A DNA stretch of 64,000 nucleotides from Kineosporia corallincola (GCF_018499875.1 NZ_JAHBAY010000003.1:62001-126000), one strand, 5' to 3'; counted from the stretch's first letter, positions 8,566 through 16,867 are shown. Translations and numbers: made by a program. The notes: a model not told the origin generated them from the letters alone.

Positions 8566-10088
8566 GACGCCGCACCTCCGGCGATGGTCTGCATGATCCG
8601 GTCGGCGTCCACGGCGTCGGTGTTCTCCAGTTCCTCCACCAGCCGCCGGTCCCGCAGGATCTCGATCTTGTGGCTGAGCCGCAGCACCTCCTCCAGCTCG
8701 GCGCTGACGAACAGCACGGCCATCCCGCCGTCTGCGAGTTCCGCCATCAGCCGCTGGATCTCGGTCTTGGCCCCGACGTCGATGCCGCGCGTCGGCTCGT
8801 CCACGATGAACAGCCGGGGCTCGGTGATCAGCCAGCGCGCCAGCAGCACCTTCTGCTGGTTGCCGCCGCTCAGGTCACGCACCCGGCGGTCCGGGTCGGC
8901 CGGGCGGATGTCGAGGGCCTTCACGTACCGGTCCACCAGCTCGTCGGCGCGGCGCCGGGAGACCGGCCGCATCCAGCCGCGCGAGGCCTGGAGCGCCAGG
9001 ATGATGTTGTCGCGCACGCTGAGTTCCCCGACCACGCCCTCGGTGCGCCGGTTCTCGCTGGAGAAGGCGATACCGCGGGACATCGCGGCCCGCGGGGTGC
9101 GCAACGCCACCGCCTCGCCGTCCACCTGTAGACGACCACGATCGGCCCGGTCGGCGCCGAACAGCAGGCGCGCCAGCTCGGTCCGCCCCGACCCGAGAAG
9201 TCCTGCCAGACCCACGATCTCGCCACCATGGATGCTCAGGTCGAACGACTCGATCCCGCCCCTGCGGCCCAGCCCCTCGGCCCGCAGCAGCGGCCGGCCC
9301 CGCTCGATCTGCGCGGTGGGCGCGCGGTCGGCCTGTTCCAGGGTCTCCAGCGTGGCCAGTTCCTTGCCGATCATCCGGGTGACCAGCTGCATCTGCGGCA
9401 GCTCGGCGGTTCGGTACTCCCCCACCAGCCGGCCGTTCCGCAGCACCGTCATCCGGTCGGCGATCTCGTAGACCTGGTCGAGGAAGTGCGACACGAACAC
9501 GATCGCCACCCCCTGGTCCCTCAGCCGGCGGATCACCGCGAACAGCTGCGCCACCTCGGAGGCGTCCAGGCTGGAGGTGGGCTCGTCGAGGATGAGCACC
9601 TTGGCGTCGATGTCCACGGCCCGGGCGATCGCCACCATCTGCTGGATCGCGATCGAGTACGTGTCCAGGGGAGCGGACACGTCCAGGTCGAGATCCAGCC
9701 GCTTCAGCAGTTCCCTGGCGCGGCGCCGCGTCTCGCCCCAGCGGATCCGGCCGAGCCGCCGGGGTTCGCGACCGAGCAGGATGTTCTCCGCCACCGACAG
9801 GTTCGGGCAGAGATTCACCTCCTGGTACACCGTGCTGACCCCGGCCTGCTGCGCCTGCAACGGGCCGGAGAACCGCACCGGTGTGCCGGCCAGCGACACG
9901 GTGCCACCGTCGATCTCGTACACCCCGGTGAGAACCTTGATCAGCGTGGACTTCCCAGCGCCGTTCTCGCCCATCAGGGCGTGCACCTCACCGGCCCGCA
10001 GCCGCAGGTCCACCCCGTCCAGCGCGACCACACCCGGGAAAACCTTGCGGATGCCGGTCATCTCGAGGACCGGCGCGTCGTCACTCAT
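8562..10088 (-). CDS. ytfR: Sugar ABC transporter ATP-binding protein with two nucleotide-binding domains, YtfR type
   Basis: 508 residues, the usual length of the duplicated RbsA/MglA/YtfR ATPases. Domain 1 has Walker A GENGAGKSTL near residue 40 and Walker B VLILDEPTSSLD; domain 2 has a degenerate Walker A (GLAGLLGSGRTEL), signature LSGGNQQKVLLARWL and Walker B LFIVDEPTRGIDVG. This asymmetry is normal for the family. It energises import of the sugar captured by the lipoprotein encoded just upstream, from which it is separated by a strong hairpin at 10109-10147. Confidence 0.92.
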   Translation of the reverse strand: MSDDAPVLEMTGIRKVFPGVVALDGVDLRLRAGEVHALMGENGAGKSTLIKVLTGVYEIDGGTVSLAGTPVRFSGPLQAQQAGVSTVYQEVNLCPNLSVAENILLGREPRRLGRIRWGETRRRARELLKRLDLDLDVSAPLDTYSIAIQQMVAIARAVDIDAKVLILDEPTSSLDASEVAQLFAVIRRLRDQGVAIVFVSHFLDQVYEIADRMTVLRNGRLVGEYRTAELPQMQLVTRMIGKELATLETLEQADRAPTAQIERGRPLLRAEGLGRRGGIESFDLSIHGGEIVGLAGLLGSGRTELARLLFGADRADRGRLQVDGEAVALRTPRAAMSRGIAFSSENRRTEGVVGELSVRDNIILALQASRGWMRPVSRRRADELVDRYVKALDIRPADPDRRVRDLSGGNQQKVLLARWLITEPRLFIVDEPTRGIDVGAKTEIQRLMAELADGGMAVLFVSAELEEVLRLSHKIEILRDRRLVEELENTDAVDADRIMQTIAGGAAS

Positions 10089-10108
10089 CAGCTCTCAGAC
10101 CTCCACCG

Positions 10109-10147
10109 CCTCCGTGGTGGTGCGACCGCGCCGCACCACCACGGAGG
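10109..10147 (-). terminator. Intercistronic hairpin between binding-protein and ATPase genes
   Basis: A perfect 16-bp stem (10109-10124 with 10132-10147) and a 7-base loop lie right after the ytfQ-like stop. In binding-protein operons such a structure commonly ends or stabilises the upstream message so that the binding protein is made in excess. That role is inferred from position. Confidence 0.7.
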
Positions 10148-10153
10148 AAAGGA

Positions 10154-11134
10154 TCAGTACTTGCGCTCGGGCAGGGCTTCCTTCGCCTGTTCCGGGGTGA
10201 AGGTGGTCTCCTCGGTGAGCACGCGCTTCTCCACGCTCTCACCGGCCGCCACCTTCTTGGCCAGGTCCATCAGCTGCGGCCCGAGCAGCGGGCTGCACTC
10301 CACGATGAAGTTGATCTTGCCCTCGGACAGGGCCGTCATGCCGTCCTTGACGGCGTCCACCGTGATGATCTCGATGTCCTTGCCCGGGGTCAGGCCGGCC
10401 GCCTCGATCGCCTCGATGGCGCCGAGCCCCATGTCGTCGTTGTGCGCGTAGAGCACGTCGATGTCGTCATGGGACTTGAGGAAGGTCTCCATCACCTGCT
10501 TGCCGTCGGTGCGGGTGAACTGGCCGGTCTGCGACGCGATCACCTTGAACTTCGGCTCGGCCGCGATCACCTCGGCGAATCCCGCTTTCCGGTCGTTGGC
10601 CGGGGCGGCGCCCGGTGTGCCCTGGAGTTCGACGATGTTGACCGGGTCGGACTGGTCCTGGTACTCGTCGACCAGCCATTCACCGGCCTTCTTGCCCTCC
10701 AGCACGAAGTCCGAGCCGATAAAACTCTCGTAAAGTGTTTCGTCGGTGGAGTCGATCGCCCGGTCGGTGAGAATCACCGGGATCTCGGCGTCCTGCGCCT
10801 CTTTCAGCACCGTGTCCCAGCCGGACTCGACGACCGGCGAGAAGGCGATGACGTCGACCCGCTGGGTGATGAACGAGCGGATCGCCTTGATCTGGTTCTC
10901 CTGTTTGCCCTGCGCGTCGGAGAACTTCAGCTCGACCCCGGCCTCCTTCGCCGACTCCTGGATCGACTTGGTGTTCGCCGTGCGCCACCCACTCTCGGCG
11001 CCGACCTGGGCGAACCCGATCGTGATCTGATCGTCGCCGGACCCACCGGCGTCCCCCGAGTCGTCGCCGCACGCGCTCGTCACCGAGACGAGCAGCGCCG
11101 CCGCGAGCAGTGCCCCAGCTCGCTTCTTGAACAT
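10154..11134 (-). CDS. ytfQ: Sugar ABC transporter substrate-binding lipoprotein, YtfQ type
   Basis: 326 residues from ATG 11134, chosen because AGGAGG lies seven bases upstream; longer frames to 11278 lack this. The N-terminus MFKKRAGALLAAALLVSVTS followed by AC is a lipoprotein signal, so the mature protein is anchored at Cys21. The body is a periplasmic-binding-protein type 1 fold: IGFAQVGAESGWRTANTKS, DVIAFSPVVESGWD, HNDDMGLGAIEAIEAAGLTP and VECSPLLGP closely fit the YtfQ galactofuranose-binding subfamily, where the residues of the second strand bind the furanose ring. First gene of the operon, with a LacI-type operator upstream. Confidence 0.9.
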   Translation of the reverse strand: MFKKRAGALLAAALLVSVTSACGDDSGDAGGSGDDQITIGFAQVGAESGWRTANTKSIQESAKEAGVELKFSDAQGKQENQIKAIRSFITQRVDVIAFSPVVESGWDTVLKEAQDAEIPVILTDRAIDSTDETLYESFIGSDFVLEGKKAGEWLVDEYQDQSDPVNIVELQGTPGAAPANDRKAGFAEVIAAEPKFKVIASQTGQFTRTDGKQVMETFLKSHDDIDVLYAHNDDMGLGAIEAIEAAGLTPGKDIEIITVDAVKDGMTALSEGKINFIVECSPLLGPQLMDLAKKVAAGESVEKRVLTEETTFTPEQAKEALPERKY

Positions 11135-11165
11135 CCCAACCTCCTGACGCACCACGCCAACTCCA

Positions 11166-11181
11166 TTGTTAACGTTCACAA
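11166..11181. promoter_or_regulatory. LacI-family type operator in front of the furanose importer operon
   Basis: TTGTTAACGTTCACAA is a 16-bp dyad centred on AACGTT with a single mismatched pair and the central CG typical of LacI/GalR operators. It sits about 30 bases upstream of the ytfQ-like start, where binding would block transcription. No LacI-type gene lies in the window, so the regulator is encoded elsewhere. The 11182-11381 stretch shows nothing else I can name. Confidence 0.6.
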
Positions 11182-11381
11182 AATTGGTCACGGCAGTGCG
11201 GGAAACGATGTCATCCGAATGGTTTTGGAAATCCGGGCCGACCGATCGCCGAGCATTCCGAAAACGCCCCCCGTCCACCGGCCGGACGTTCAGGAGTGTC
11301 GTCGTTCACCTCGGATGCGTCAAGGATCGAAATGTTATCTCCAAGCCCGGACCTAGACGTCGCGTCAATGAACCGGGAATG

Positions 11382-12437
11382 TTATGAACGACCGTCGGCC
11401 GAATTCTTCTTGCTTTCCGCGGAAATTCGTTGCATGGCCCGGGAACGGGCCGCGGCCAGCGGGGTGATTCCCTCCGCGCGCGCGACGCCGAGAATTCCGG
11501 CCAGCCGCGGGCCGATGGCCCGCACCTCCCGCTCGGCCTCCTGACGACCGGCTCCGCGCCGTTCCCGCGCCACGGCGGAGATGATGCCGCCGGCGCTGAC
11601 CACGGTGTCGGGAGCCCACAGCACGCCCCGCGCGTGCAGCAGATCGGCGGTGCCGTCGTGGTCCAGCTGGTTGTTGGCGGCGCCGACCACGGCCGCGCAG
11701 TCCAGCGTCGCGACCGTCTGCGGGGTGAGCAGACCGCCGGTGGCACAGGGCACCAGGACGTCGGTCGCGGTACCGAGCGCCCGGTCCGGCTCCAGCCAGC
11801 CGTCGCGCCGCAGTCGCGGGTCGAGATCGGTGGACGCCACCCGGGCACCGCGGCGGGTCAGCTCGTCGGCCACCAGCGACCCGACGTGTCCCAGACCGAT
11901 CACGGTGAACCGCAGTCCGGCGAGATCCCTTCCGGGCCAGAGGTTTTCGCGCACGGCGTCGATGGACGCGAGCACGCCCAGGGCGGTCGGGCCGGAGGAG
12001 TCGCCGCTGCCGCCGTCCGCCTCCGGGCGACACAGCACGTGCCGGGTACGGCGGCGCAGGGCGGTCATGTCGGCCGGGCCGGTGCCGATGTCCGGGCCGG
12101 TGACGTAGCGGCCGCCGAGATCCTCCACGGCGTCGGCGATGTCGGCGAGCAGGTCGTCACGCCGGAACGGGGCGCCGGTCAGCGCGACCACGGTCTTGCC
12201 GCCGCCGTGGTCCAGGCCGGCCAGCGCGGCCTTCTCGGTCATCGCGGCGGATAGCCTGAGCACGTCGTCCAGGCCGTCCTGCCACCGCGCGTAGCGCTTG
12301 ACCCGGCAGCCGCCGAGGGCCGGCCCGAGGCGGGTGGAATGGACCCCGATCATCACCGGCTGCCCGGAACGCCGGCCCCGGGTGATCCGGACGTTCTCGG
12401 CGGTGAGTTCTTCTGCCGCAGGGATTCGCGTCGTCAT
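11382..12437 (-). CDS. Leu/Phe/Val (branched-chain or aromatic) amino-acid dehydrogenase
   Basis: 351 residues of the Glu/Leu/Phe/Val dehydrogenase family, which deaminates an amino acid to its 2-oxo acid with NAD. The substrate-binding part shows RLGPALGGCR and the catalytic lysine region TEKAALAGLDHGGGKTVV; then TGPDIGTGPADM and GGSGDSSGPTALGV as in valine dehydrogenases; the Rossmann motif is VIGLGHVGSLVADEL. The middle contains VIGLG-type NAD binding, so the enzyme looks complete. Which amino acid is used cannot be read from sequence. The Lrp-type gene 108 bases upstream on the same strand is the likely regulator. Start ATG 12437 has no good ribosome site. Confidence 0.85.
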   Translation of the reverse strand: MTTRIPAAEELTAENVRITRGRRSGQPVMIGVHSTRLGPALGGCRVKRYARWQDGLDDVLRLSAAMTEKAALAGLDHGGGKTVVALTGAPFRRDDLLADIADAVEDLGGRYVTGPDIGTGPADMTALRRRTRHVLCRPEADGGSGDSSGPTALGVLASIDAVRENLWPGRDLAGLRFTVIGLGHVGSLVADELTRRGARVASTDLDPRLRRDGWLEPDRALGTATDVLVPCATGGLLTPQTVATLDCAAVVGAANNQLDHDGTADLLHARGVLWAPDTVVSAGGIISAVARERRGAGRQEAEREVRAIGPRLAGILGVARAEGITPLAAARSRAMQRISAESKKNSADGRS

Positions 12438-12453
12438 CCGGTGAGCACAACAC

Positions 12454-12480
12454 GCCGGGCCGGCCGATGACCGGCCCGGC
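12454..12480 (-). terminator. Hairpin just upstream of the amino-acid dehydrogenase
   Basis: A perfect 10-bp GC stem (12454-12463 with 12471-12480) with a 7-base loop. It could end the Lrp transcript or fold in the leader of the dehydrogenase message, 17 bases before its start. Confidence 0.5.
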
Positions 12481-12517
12481 GAACCATGTGCGCCACCTGC
12501 TCGCCCGGCGCCACGCC

Positions 12518-12536
12518 CGCCGAACGAAGTTCGGCG
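12518..12536 (-). terminator. Hairpin after the Lrp-type regulator
   Basis: CGCCGAAC-GAA-GTTCGGCG is a perfect 8-bp stem with a tight 3-base loop, ten bases past the Lrp-type stop codon, the right position for a terminator. Confidence 0.5.
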
Positions 12537-12545
12537 TAGGGCCGC

Positions 12546-13010
12546 TCAGGGCTCCTGATCGGCCGGGAGCACCGCGGGGTTCTGAGTGTGCTCGTAGAGC
12601 AGCGTGGTGCGGAAGCCGATCACCTCCTTACGGCTGCTGAAGCGGTCCATCACCATCGCGTGCATGGCCTCCACGCTGGGCACGGCCACGTGCACCAGAA
12701 AATCGTCGCCCCCGGCCACCACGTAGACCGACAGCACCTCGGGCTGGCCCAGGGCGAAGGTCTTGAAACCGTTGATCACGTCACGGCTCAGCGGTCGCAC
12801 CTGGAATCCGATCATGGCCTGCACGCCCCGCCCGATGCGGCCCAGGTCGACGCGGGCGTGGTAGCCGGCCAGCACCCCCGAGCGCTCCAGCGCCCGGGTG
12901 CGCACCAGGGTGCTGGAGGGCGCCAGGCCCACCCGGGCCGCCAGCTGCCGGTTGGTCAGCCGGGCGTCACGCTGGAGCTCGGTCAGGATGGCCACGTCTC
13001 GTTCGTCCAT
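12546..13010 (-). CDS. Lrp/AsnC family transcriptional regulator
   Basis: 154 residues. The N-terminal winged helix reads MDERDVAILTELQRDARLTN then RQLAARVGLAPSSTLVRTRALERSGVLAGYHARVD, followed by the RAM/AsnC ligand-binding domain (MIGFQVRPL, VYVVAGGDDFLVHVAVPS). Such proteins form octamers and sense amino acids. Position directly upstream of an amino-acid dehydrogenase on the same strand, as with the classical Bkd/Lrp and valine-dehydrogenase pairs, suggests it controls that gene. The ATG has no Shine-Dalgarno sequence. Confidence 0.9.
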   Translation of the reverse strand: MDERDVAILTELQRDARLTNRQLAARVGLAPSSTLVRTRALERSGVLAGYHARVDLGRIGRGVQAMIGFQVRPLSRDVINGFKTFALGQPEVLSVYVVAGGDDFLVHVAVPSVEAMHAMVMDRFSSRKEVIGFRTTLLYEHTQNPAVLPADQEP

Positions 13011-13091
13011 CGGGCGAAATTAACGCACGACATTCGGTGGGCGGTCGATCTCGATGTCGTCCGCCGAGCCCCACCAGACAGGTCGGGCAGG

Positions 13092-13937
13092 TCAGGCAGG
13101 AGCACGTCCGAGCCCTTGCACCGCCACTCCGGTGCTGACGAGAACCAGCCCGGCGCAGGCAATCACGGTGAGCACCTCACCGAACAGCAGCGCCGACAAC
13201 ACGGCCACCAGCACCGGGGTGAGAGCCGAGGCCAGGGTGGTGGCCGGCACGCCCAGCACCCGGATCGCGACGGCGTAGGCGACCGCGGACACGATGCCGC
13301 TGCCGATGCCCTGCGCCGCCACGAACAGGGCGATCTCGCCGCCGGGCGCGTCCAGCCCGATCAGGGCGGGGGCCGACAGCACCGTCGACGGTGCGCTCAT
13401 CAGCAGCACCACGGTCAGCGGCGAGAGCGACACCCGGGCCTGGGCCGTGGTGTAGAGGGTCCAGAGCGTGGCCGACAGCAGCAGCACCGCCACCCCGGCA
13501 CCACCGCCCGGCGTGCCGATCGCCAGCAGCGCGATGCCCACCGTGATCACCGCCAGGCCCGGGCGCAGCAGCCGGGCCGGGTCGCGGGCGAACAACCCCA
13601 GCAGCACGGGGGCCGCGCCCAGGTTGACGATCGAGATGTGGCCCGCGCTGGACAGTTTCGCCCCGAGCGCGGTCAGCACGAAGAACGGGGCCCCGCCGCC
13701 GGCCGCGATCAGGGCGCAGGCGAGTGGATCGGCGGCGCGGACCTCGCGCCAGGCCCTCGGCCACCACGGCGCCAGCAGCACGGTCGGGGTGAGGTAGCGG
13801 ACGGCGCACACCTCGGGCACGGACAGGTGCGAGGTGCCGATCGCCCGGGTACTCAGCGCGAAGCCGGCCCAGGCGGCCATCGCCACCAGCAGGGCGGTGA
13901 TCCCGACGGACCGCGGTACTACCGCCCGAGCAGTCAT
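13092..13937 (-). CDS. EamA/DMT family transporter
   Basis: About 281 residues with ten hydrophobic segments in two EamA repeats (first GITALLVAMAAWAGFALSTR; second AVLLLSATLWTLYTTAQARV), ending GEVLTVIACAGLVLVSTGVA. These are drug/metabolite or amino-acid exporters of the inner membrane. ATG 13937 follows AGGAGT; GTG 13955 in the same frame is possible. It is divergent from the XRE-cupin gene with about 20 bases between, so the two promoters overlap and the regulator very likely controls it. Confidence 0.85.
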   Translation of the reverse strand: MTARAVVPRSVGITALLVAMAAWAGFALSTRAIGTSHLSVPEVCAVRYLTPTVLLAPWWPRAWREVRAADPLACALIAAGGGAPFFVLTALGAKLSSAGHISIVNLGAAPVLLGLFARDPARLLRPGLAVITVGIALLAIGTPGGGAGVAVLLLSATLWTLYTTAQARVSLSPLTVVLLMSAPSTVLSAPALIGLDAPGGEIALFVAAQGIGSGIVSAVAYAVAIRVLGVPATTLASALTPVLVAVLSALLFGEVLTVIACAGLVLVSTGVAVQGLGRAPA

Positions 13938-13943
13938 GACTCC

Positions 13944-13949
13944 TATAGT
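13944..13949 (+). promoter_or_regulatory. -10 box of a leaderless promoter for the XRE-cupin gene
   Basis: TATAGT ends eight bases before ATG 13958, placing the transcription start at the ATG. The same 20-bp gap must hold the start signals of the divergent transporter gene. Confidence 0.5.
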
Positions 13950-13957
13950 TAGCACGG

Positions 13958-14533
13958 ATGACTCAGATAGTGCCCGACGGTTTCGGGGCCGCCCTGGCCG
14001 ACGCCGTGCAGACGGTCCGCACCGGTCGCGGCGTCAGCGTCACCGCGCTGGCCGAGGCCTCCGGGGTGTCCCGGGCCATGATCGGCAAGATCGAGCGCGG
14101 CGAGGTGCAGCCCACCGCGGCGCTGCTGGCCCGGCTGGCCGTGGCCCTGGGCGTCACGCTGTCCGAGCTGGTGGCCCGTGCCGAGGGTGAGGGGCAGCGC
14201 GTCGCCCGGCACGCCGCGCAGCCGGTCTGGAAAGATCCGGCCACCGGCTACGAGCGGCGGGCCGTCTCGCCGTCCACCGGTTCCTCGCTCGAACTGGTGC
14301 AGGCCGAACTGCCGGCCGGGGCGCGGGTCACCTACCCGGCCGAGATCTTCCGCCTGGCCGAGCAGCAGATCTGGGTGCTGGCCGGGCACCTGCGCTTCCA
14401 CGAGGGCGCGCAGACCCACGAGCTCGACCCCGGCGACTGCCTCCACCTGGGCACCCCCGCCGACTGCACCTTCGTCAACCCGGGCACGCAGCCGTGCCGC
14501 TACCTCGTCGTCCTGAACAAGCGCGCCCGCTAG
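13958..14533 (+). CDS. XRE-family regulator with C-terminal cupin domain
   Basis: 191 residues. Residues 10-70 are a lambda-repressor-like helix-turn-helix (VTALAEASGVSRAMIGKIER, QPTAALLARLAVALGVTLSEL), and residues 110-185 a cupin barrel (YPAEIFRLAEQQIWVLAGHL, LDPGDCLHLGTPADCTFVNP). This two-domain type (SinR/PuuR-like) binds a small effector in the barrel. It is divergent from the DMT transporter and is followed after 15 bases by a GNAT enzyme, so it probably controls an export-or-acetylate response to an amine or amino-acid analogue. The effector is unknown. Confidence 0.88.
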   Translation: MTQIVPDGFGAALADAVQTVRTGRGVSVTALAEASGVSRAMIGKIERGEVQPTAALLARLAVALGVTLSELVARAEGEGQRVARHAAQPVWKDPATGYERRAVSPSTGSSLELVQAELPAGARVTYPAEIFRLAEQQIWVLAGHLRFHEGAQTHELDPGDCLHLGTPADCTFVNPGTQPCRYLVVLNKRAR

Positions 14534-14548
14534 GGCAGGGAGAACGTC

Positions 14549-15058
14549 ATGCACATCCGCGACGCCGTCATCGGCGACCTGGCCGGCATCACCGCCATCT
14601 ACAACGACGCCGTCAAGAACAGCACGGCCATCTGGAACGAGAAAATTGTGGACGTCGAGAACCGGTCGGCCTGGCTCGCCGACCGGCACACCTCCGGCTA
14701 TCCCGTGCTGGTCATGGTGGACGACGAGGAGACCGTGCTGGGCTACGCGACCTTCGGCGACTGGCGCGCCTTCGACGGTTACCGGCACACCGTGGAGCAC
14801 TCCGTCTACGTGCGCACCGACCGGCAGGGCCGGGGCATCGGCCGGGCCCTGATGACCGAGCTGATCGACCGGGCCCGGGCGCTGGGCAAGCACGTGATGG
14901 TGGCCGGTATCGAGGCCGGCAACACCGGATCGGTGAAACTGCACGAGCAGCTAGGTTTCCGGCACGTCGGGCAGATGCCACAGGTCGGCACCAAGTTCGG
15001 CCGCTGGCTCGACCTGACCTTCATGCAGCTGACGCTCGACGAGCGGCCCCAGCCCTGA
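14549..15058 (+). CDS. GNAT acetyltransferase, phosphinothricin/methionine-sulfoximine type
   Basis: 169 residues. Its start MHIRDAVIGDLAGITAIYND, then TFGDWRAFDGYRHTVEHSVY and the acetyl-CoA loop RTDRQGRGIGRALM and EAGNTGSVKLHEQLGF, match the Pat/MddA/YncA family that N-acetylates glutamine-synthetase inhibitors and related amino acids. GGGAG precedes the ATG and the gap to the XRE-cupin gene is 15 bases, so they are co-transcribed. Convergent with the LysR gene 15 bases away. Confidence 0.88.
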   Translation: MHIRDAVIGDLAGITAIYNDAVKNSTAIWNEKIVDVENRSAWLADRHTSGYPVLVMVDDEETVLGYATFGDWRAFDGYRHTVEHSVYVRTDRQGRGIGRALMTELIDRARALGKHVMVAGIEAGNTGSVKLHEQLGFRHVGQMPQVGTKFGRWLDLTFMQLTLDERPQP

Positions 15059-15073
15059 GCCGGTGCGGGCCGG

Positions 15074-16009
15074 TCAGCTGATCGTCTCCTCCAGGCTGAC
15101 CGCGGCCGCGGCCTCGCGGATCAGGCTGGCCGCCACGTCGAGGGCCTCGGGCACCGCGCGGCCCTCGTAGCGGCGCAGCACGATCCGGCGGGTGCCCAGA
15201 CCGGGGATCTCCAGCGGGCTGACCCCCGGGTGGGAGACGCCGAACAGCGCCAGCGAGGGCACCAGCGCCACTCCCTCGCCGGCGGCCACCAGGGCCAGGG
15301 CGGTGTGAATGTCCTGATAGGTGTGCACCATCGGGCCGGAGACGCCCAGGGCCCGGCGCACGCGGTGGGTGGCCTGGGCCCCCGCGGCCGAGGCGTCCAG
15401 CCCGAGCCAGGGCAGTGACTGCCGGGCGATGTCGACCACGTCGACCTGCTCCCCCGACGCCTGCTGCGCCCCGGACGGCACCACCAGCCGCCAGGGCTCG
15501 TCGAGCAGCGGCGTCTCGGTCATGTTCTTCGGCAGACGCGGGGACGCCTGCTGGGCGTCGAGTTCCAGCACCACCATGTCCAGGTCGCCGGAGCGCAGCT
15601 GCCGCAGCAGCTCCTCCTGGTCGTCCTCACGCACCTCGAACCGCAGCCTGGGGTGCCGATTACGCCATTCGCGCAGATTCGGGGCGAACACCACGCGCAG
15701 GAACGTCTGGAAGATGCCGACCCGCACCGTGCCGACCGGGTCGACCTCGTCTTCGAGCAGCTTGGCGCGCACCAGGTTGAGCGCCCGCTCGATGTCCTCG
15801 GCGGCCTCCACCATGGCCTGACCGGCCTCGGTCAGCAGCACGCCGTGCGACGTGCGAATCACCAGTGCGCAACCCGATTCGGACTCCAGGCGGGCCAACT
15901 GCTGGGAAACGGCGGACGGCGTGACACCCAGCTCGTCGGCCGCCGCCAGCACCCCGCCCTCCCGGGCGATCGCCAGCAGGAAGCGCAGCCGGCGGGGGTC
16001 GATCTTCAT
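15074..16009 (-). CDS. LysR family transcriptional regulator
   Basis: 311 residues with an N-terminal helix-turn-helix (LRFLLAIAREGGVLAAADEL, GVTPSAVSQQLARLE) and a two-lobe effector domain. The effector domain begins VRVGIFQTFLRVVFAPNL. It is divergent from the small membrane-protein gene at 16135 and probably acts in the 125-bp gap between them, where TTCAGAA (16011-16017) and TTCTGAA (16051-16057) form separated dyad arms. Effector unknown. Confidence 0.88.
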   Translation of the reverse strand: MKIDPRRLRFLLAIAREGGVLAAADELGVTPSAVSQQLARLESESGCALVIRTSHGVLLTEAGQAMVEAAEDIERALNLVRAKLLEDEVDPVGTVRVGIFQTFLRVVFAPNLREWRNRHPRLRFEVREDDQEELLRQLRSGDLDMVVLELDAQQASPRLPKNMTETPLLDEPWRLVVPSGAQQASGEQVDVVDIARQSLPWLGLDASAAGAQATHRVRRALGVSGPMVHTYQDIHTALALVAAGEGVALVPSLALFGVSHPGVSPLEIPGLGTRRIVLRRYEGRAVPEALDVAASLIREAAAAVSLEETIS

Positions 16010-16134
16010 GTTCAGAAACGCTAAACCTCGGATGCAGCGAAGTGCAATTGTTCTGAAGCCCGCCAGGCCTCATCATCATGCGCGGGAACCGGCGGTCCGG
16101 TTCCCTCCCTCACGATTGAAAGAAGGCTGCTCCG

Positions 16135-16437
16135 ATGGCGGCAATGCTCGGCTGGCTGGGTACTTTCGGCACTTTCGCCGCCTACCTGCTCCTCAGCCGC
16201 GGCAGCTGGACGGCGACGTCCCTGCGGTACTCCCTCCTCAACGCCGTCGGCGGCACGGCCGGCGCGATCGGCAGCTCGCTCTACGGCGCCTGGCCCAGCG
16301 CGGTGTCGAACCTGCTGTGGGCCGCGATCGGCACCCACGCCGTGGTGACCACGCTGCTCCAGCGCCACCAGGCCCGCGGCCCGCGCACCGGCGCCGGCCC
16401 GGCCTCCAGCCCAGCGGCCCAGCCCAAACTGGTCTGA
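16135..16437 (+). CDS. Small membrane protein, CBU_0592-like
   Basis: 100 residues with three hydrophobic segments: MLGWLGTFGTFAAYLLLSRG, a central SLLNAVGGTAGAIGSSLYGA and NLLWAAIGTHAVVTTLLQRH. The pattern fits the CBU_0592-like family of unknown function. GAAGG is the ribosome site. Divergent from a LysR regulator, which may control it. The C-terminal 20 residues are a polar Gly/Pro/Ala tail. Confidence 0.65.
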   Translation: MAAMLGWLGTFGTFAAYLLLSRGSWTATSLRYSLLNAVGGTAGAIGSSLYGAWPSAVSNLLWAAIGTHAVVTTLLQRHQARGPRTGAGPASSPAAQPKLV

Positions 16438-16500
16438 AACCGGCACGTTCGGCCCGGGCGGCCGGGAATCCGCCGGATCCGCCCGGTGCCTCGACCCGCC

Positions 16501-16675
16501 TGGCGCTCGCTCGACACCCGCCCGGCGCTCGCTCGACACCCGCCTGGCGCTCGCTCGACACCCACCTGGCGCTCGCTCGACACCCACCTGGCGCTCGCTC
16601 GACACCCACCTGGCGCTCGCTCGACACCCACCTGGCGCTCGCTCGACACCCGCCCGGCGCCGCTCGACACCCGCC
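16501..16675. repeat. 22-bp tandem repeat array, seven full copies plus one 21-bp copy
   Basis: Units TGGCGCTCGCTCGACACCC plus A/GCC start at 16501, 16523, 16545, 16567, 16589, 16611 and 16633; a shortened unit follows at 16655 and degenerate units flank the array. The unit length is not a multiple of three, so this is not a coding repeat, and there are no spacers, so not CRISPR. Confidence 0.95.
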
Positions 16676-16800
16676 CGGTGCCGCTCGGTCTCGGAGCCGA
16701 ACCCGGCCCAACCCGACTCGACCCGGCCCAACCCGTTTCGGCTCGGCCCGGCCCAACCCGGCCCTGCCCCAACCCACCCGGCCCGACCCGGCCCAGCGGC

Positions 16801-16862
16801 AGACGTCTTCAGCTTTTGACACCATCATCGGCTTCTCGCCGGTGTCAAAGCTGAAGACGTCT
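16801..16862. terminator. Very long hairpin (22-23 bp stem) at the MocR 3' end
   Basis: Arms 16801-16823 and 16841-16862 are complementary except for one bulged A, with a 17-base loop. It ends six bases from the MocR stop. Probably a long-stem terminator without U tract for the minus strand; its arm core TTTTGACACC resembles that of the hairpin at 46189. Confidence 0.7.
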
Positions 16863-16867
16863 CCCCG

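Larger units (their letters stand above)
16438..16867. other. Repeat-rich intergenic region without a gene
   Basis: 430 bp between the small membrane protein and the MocR stop. It holds the 22-bp tandem array (16501-16675), then about 120 bp of C-rich low-complexity sequence built on CCCGGCCCAACCC, then the long inverted repeat 16801-16862. Frames that stay open here are products of the repeats. Confidence 0.8.

Noticed and set aside
16501-16675. CRISPR array
   Set aside because: Repeats are contiguous, without spacers, and no cas gene is near.
16486-16854. Open frames through the 22-bp array
   Set aside because: The unit is not a multiple of three, the products are simple repeats, and there is no ribosome site.
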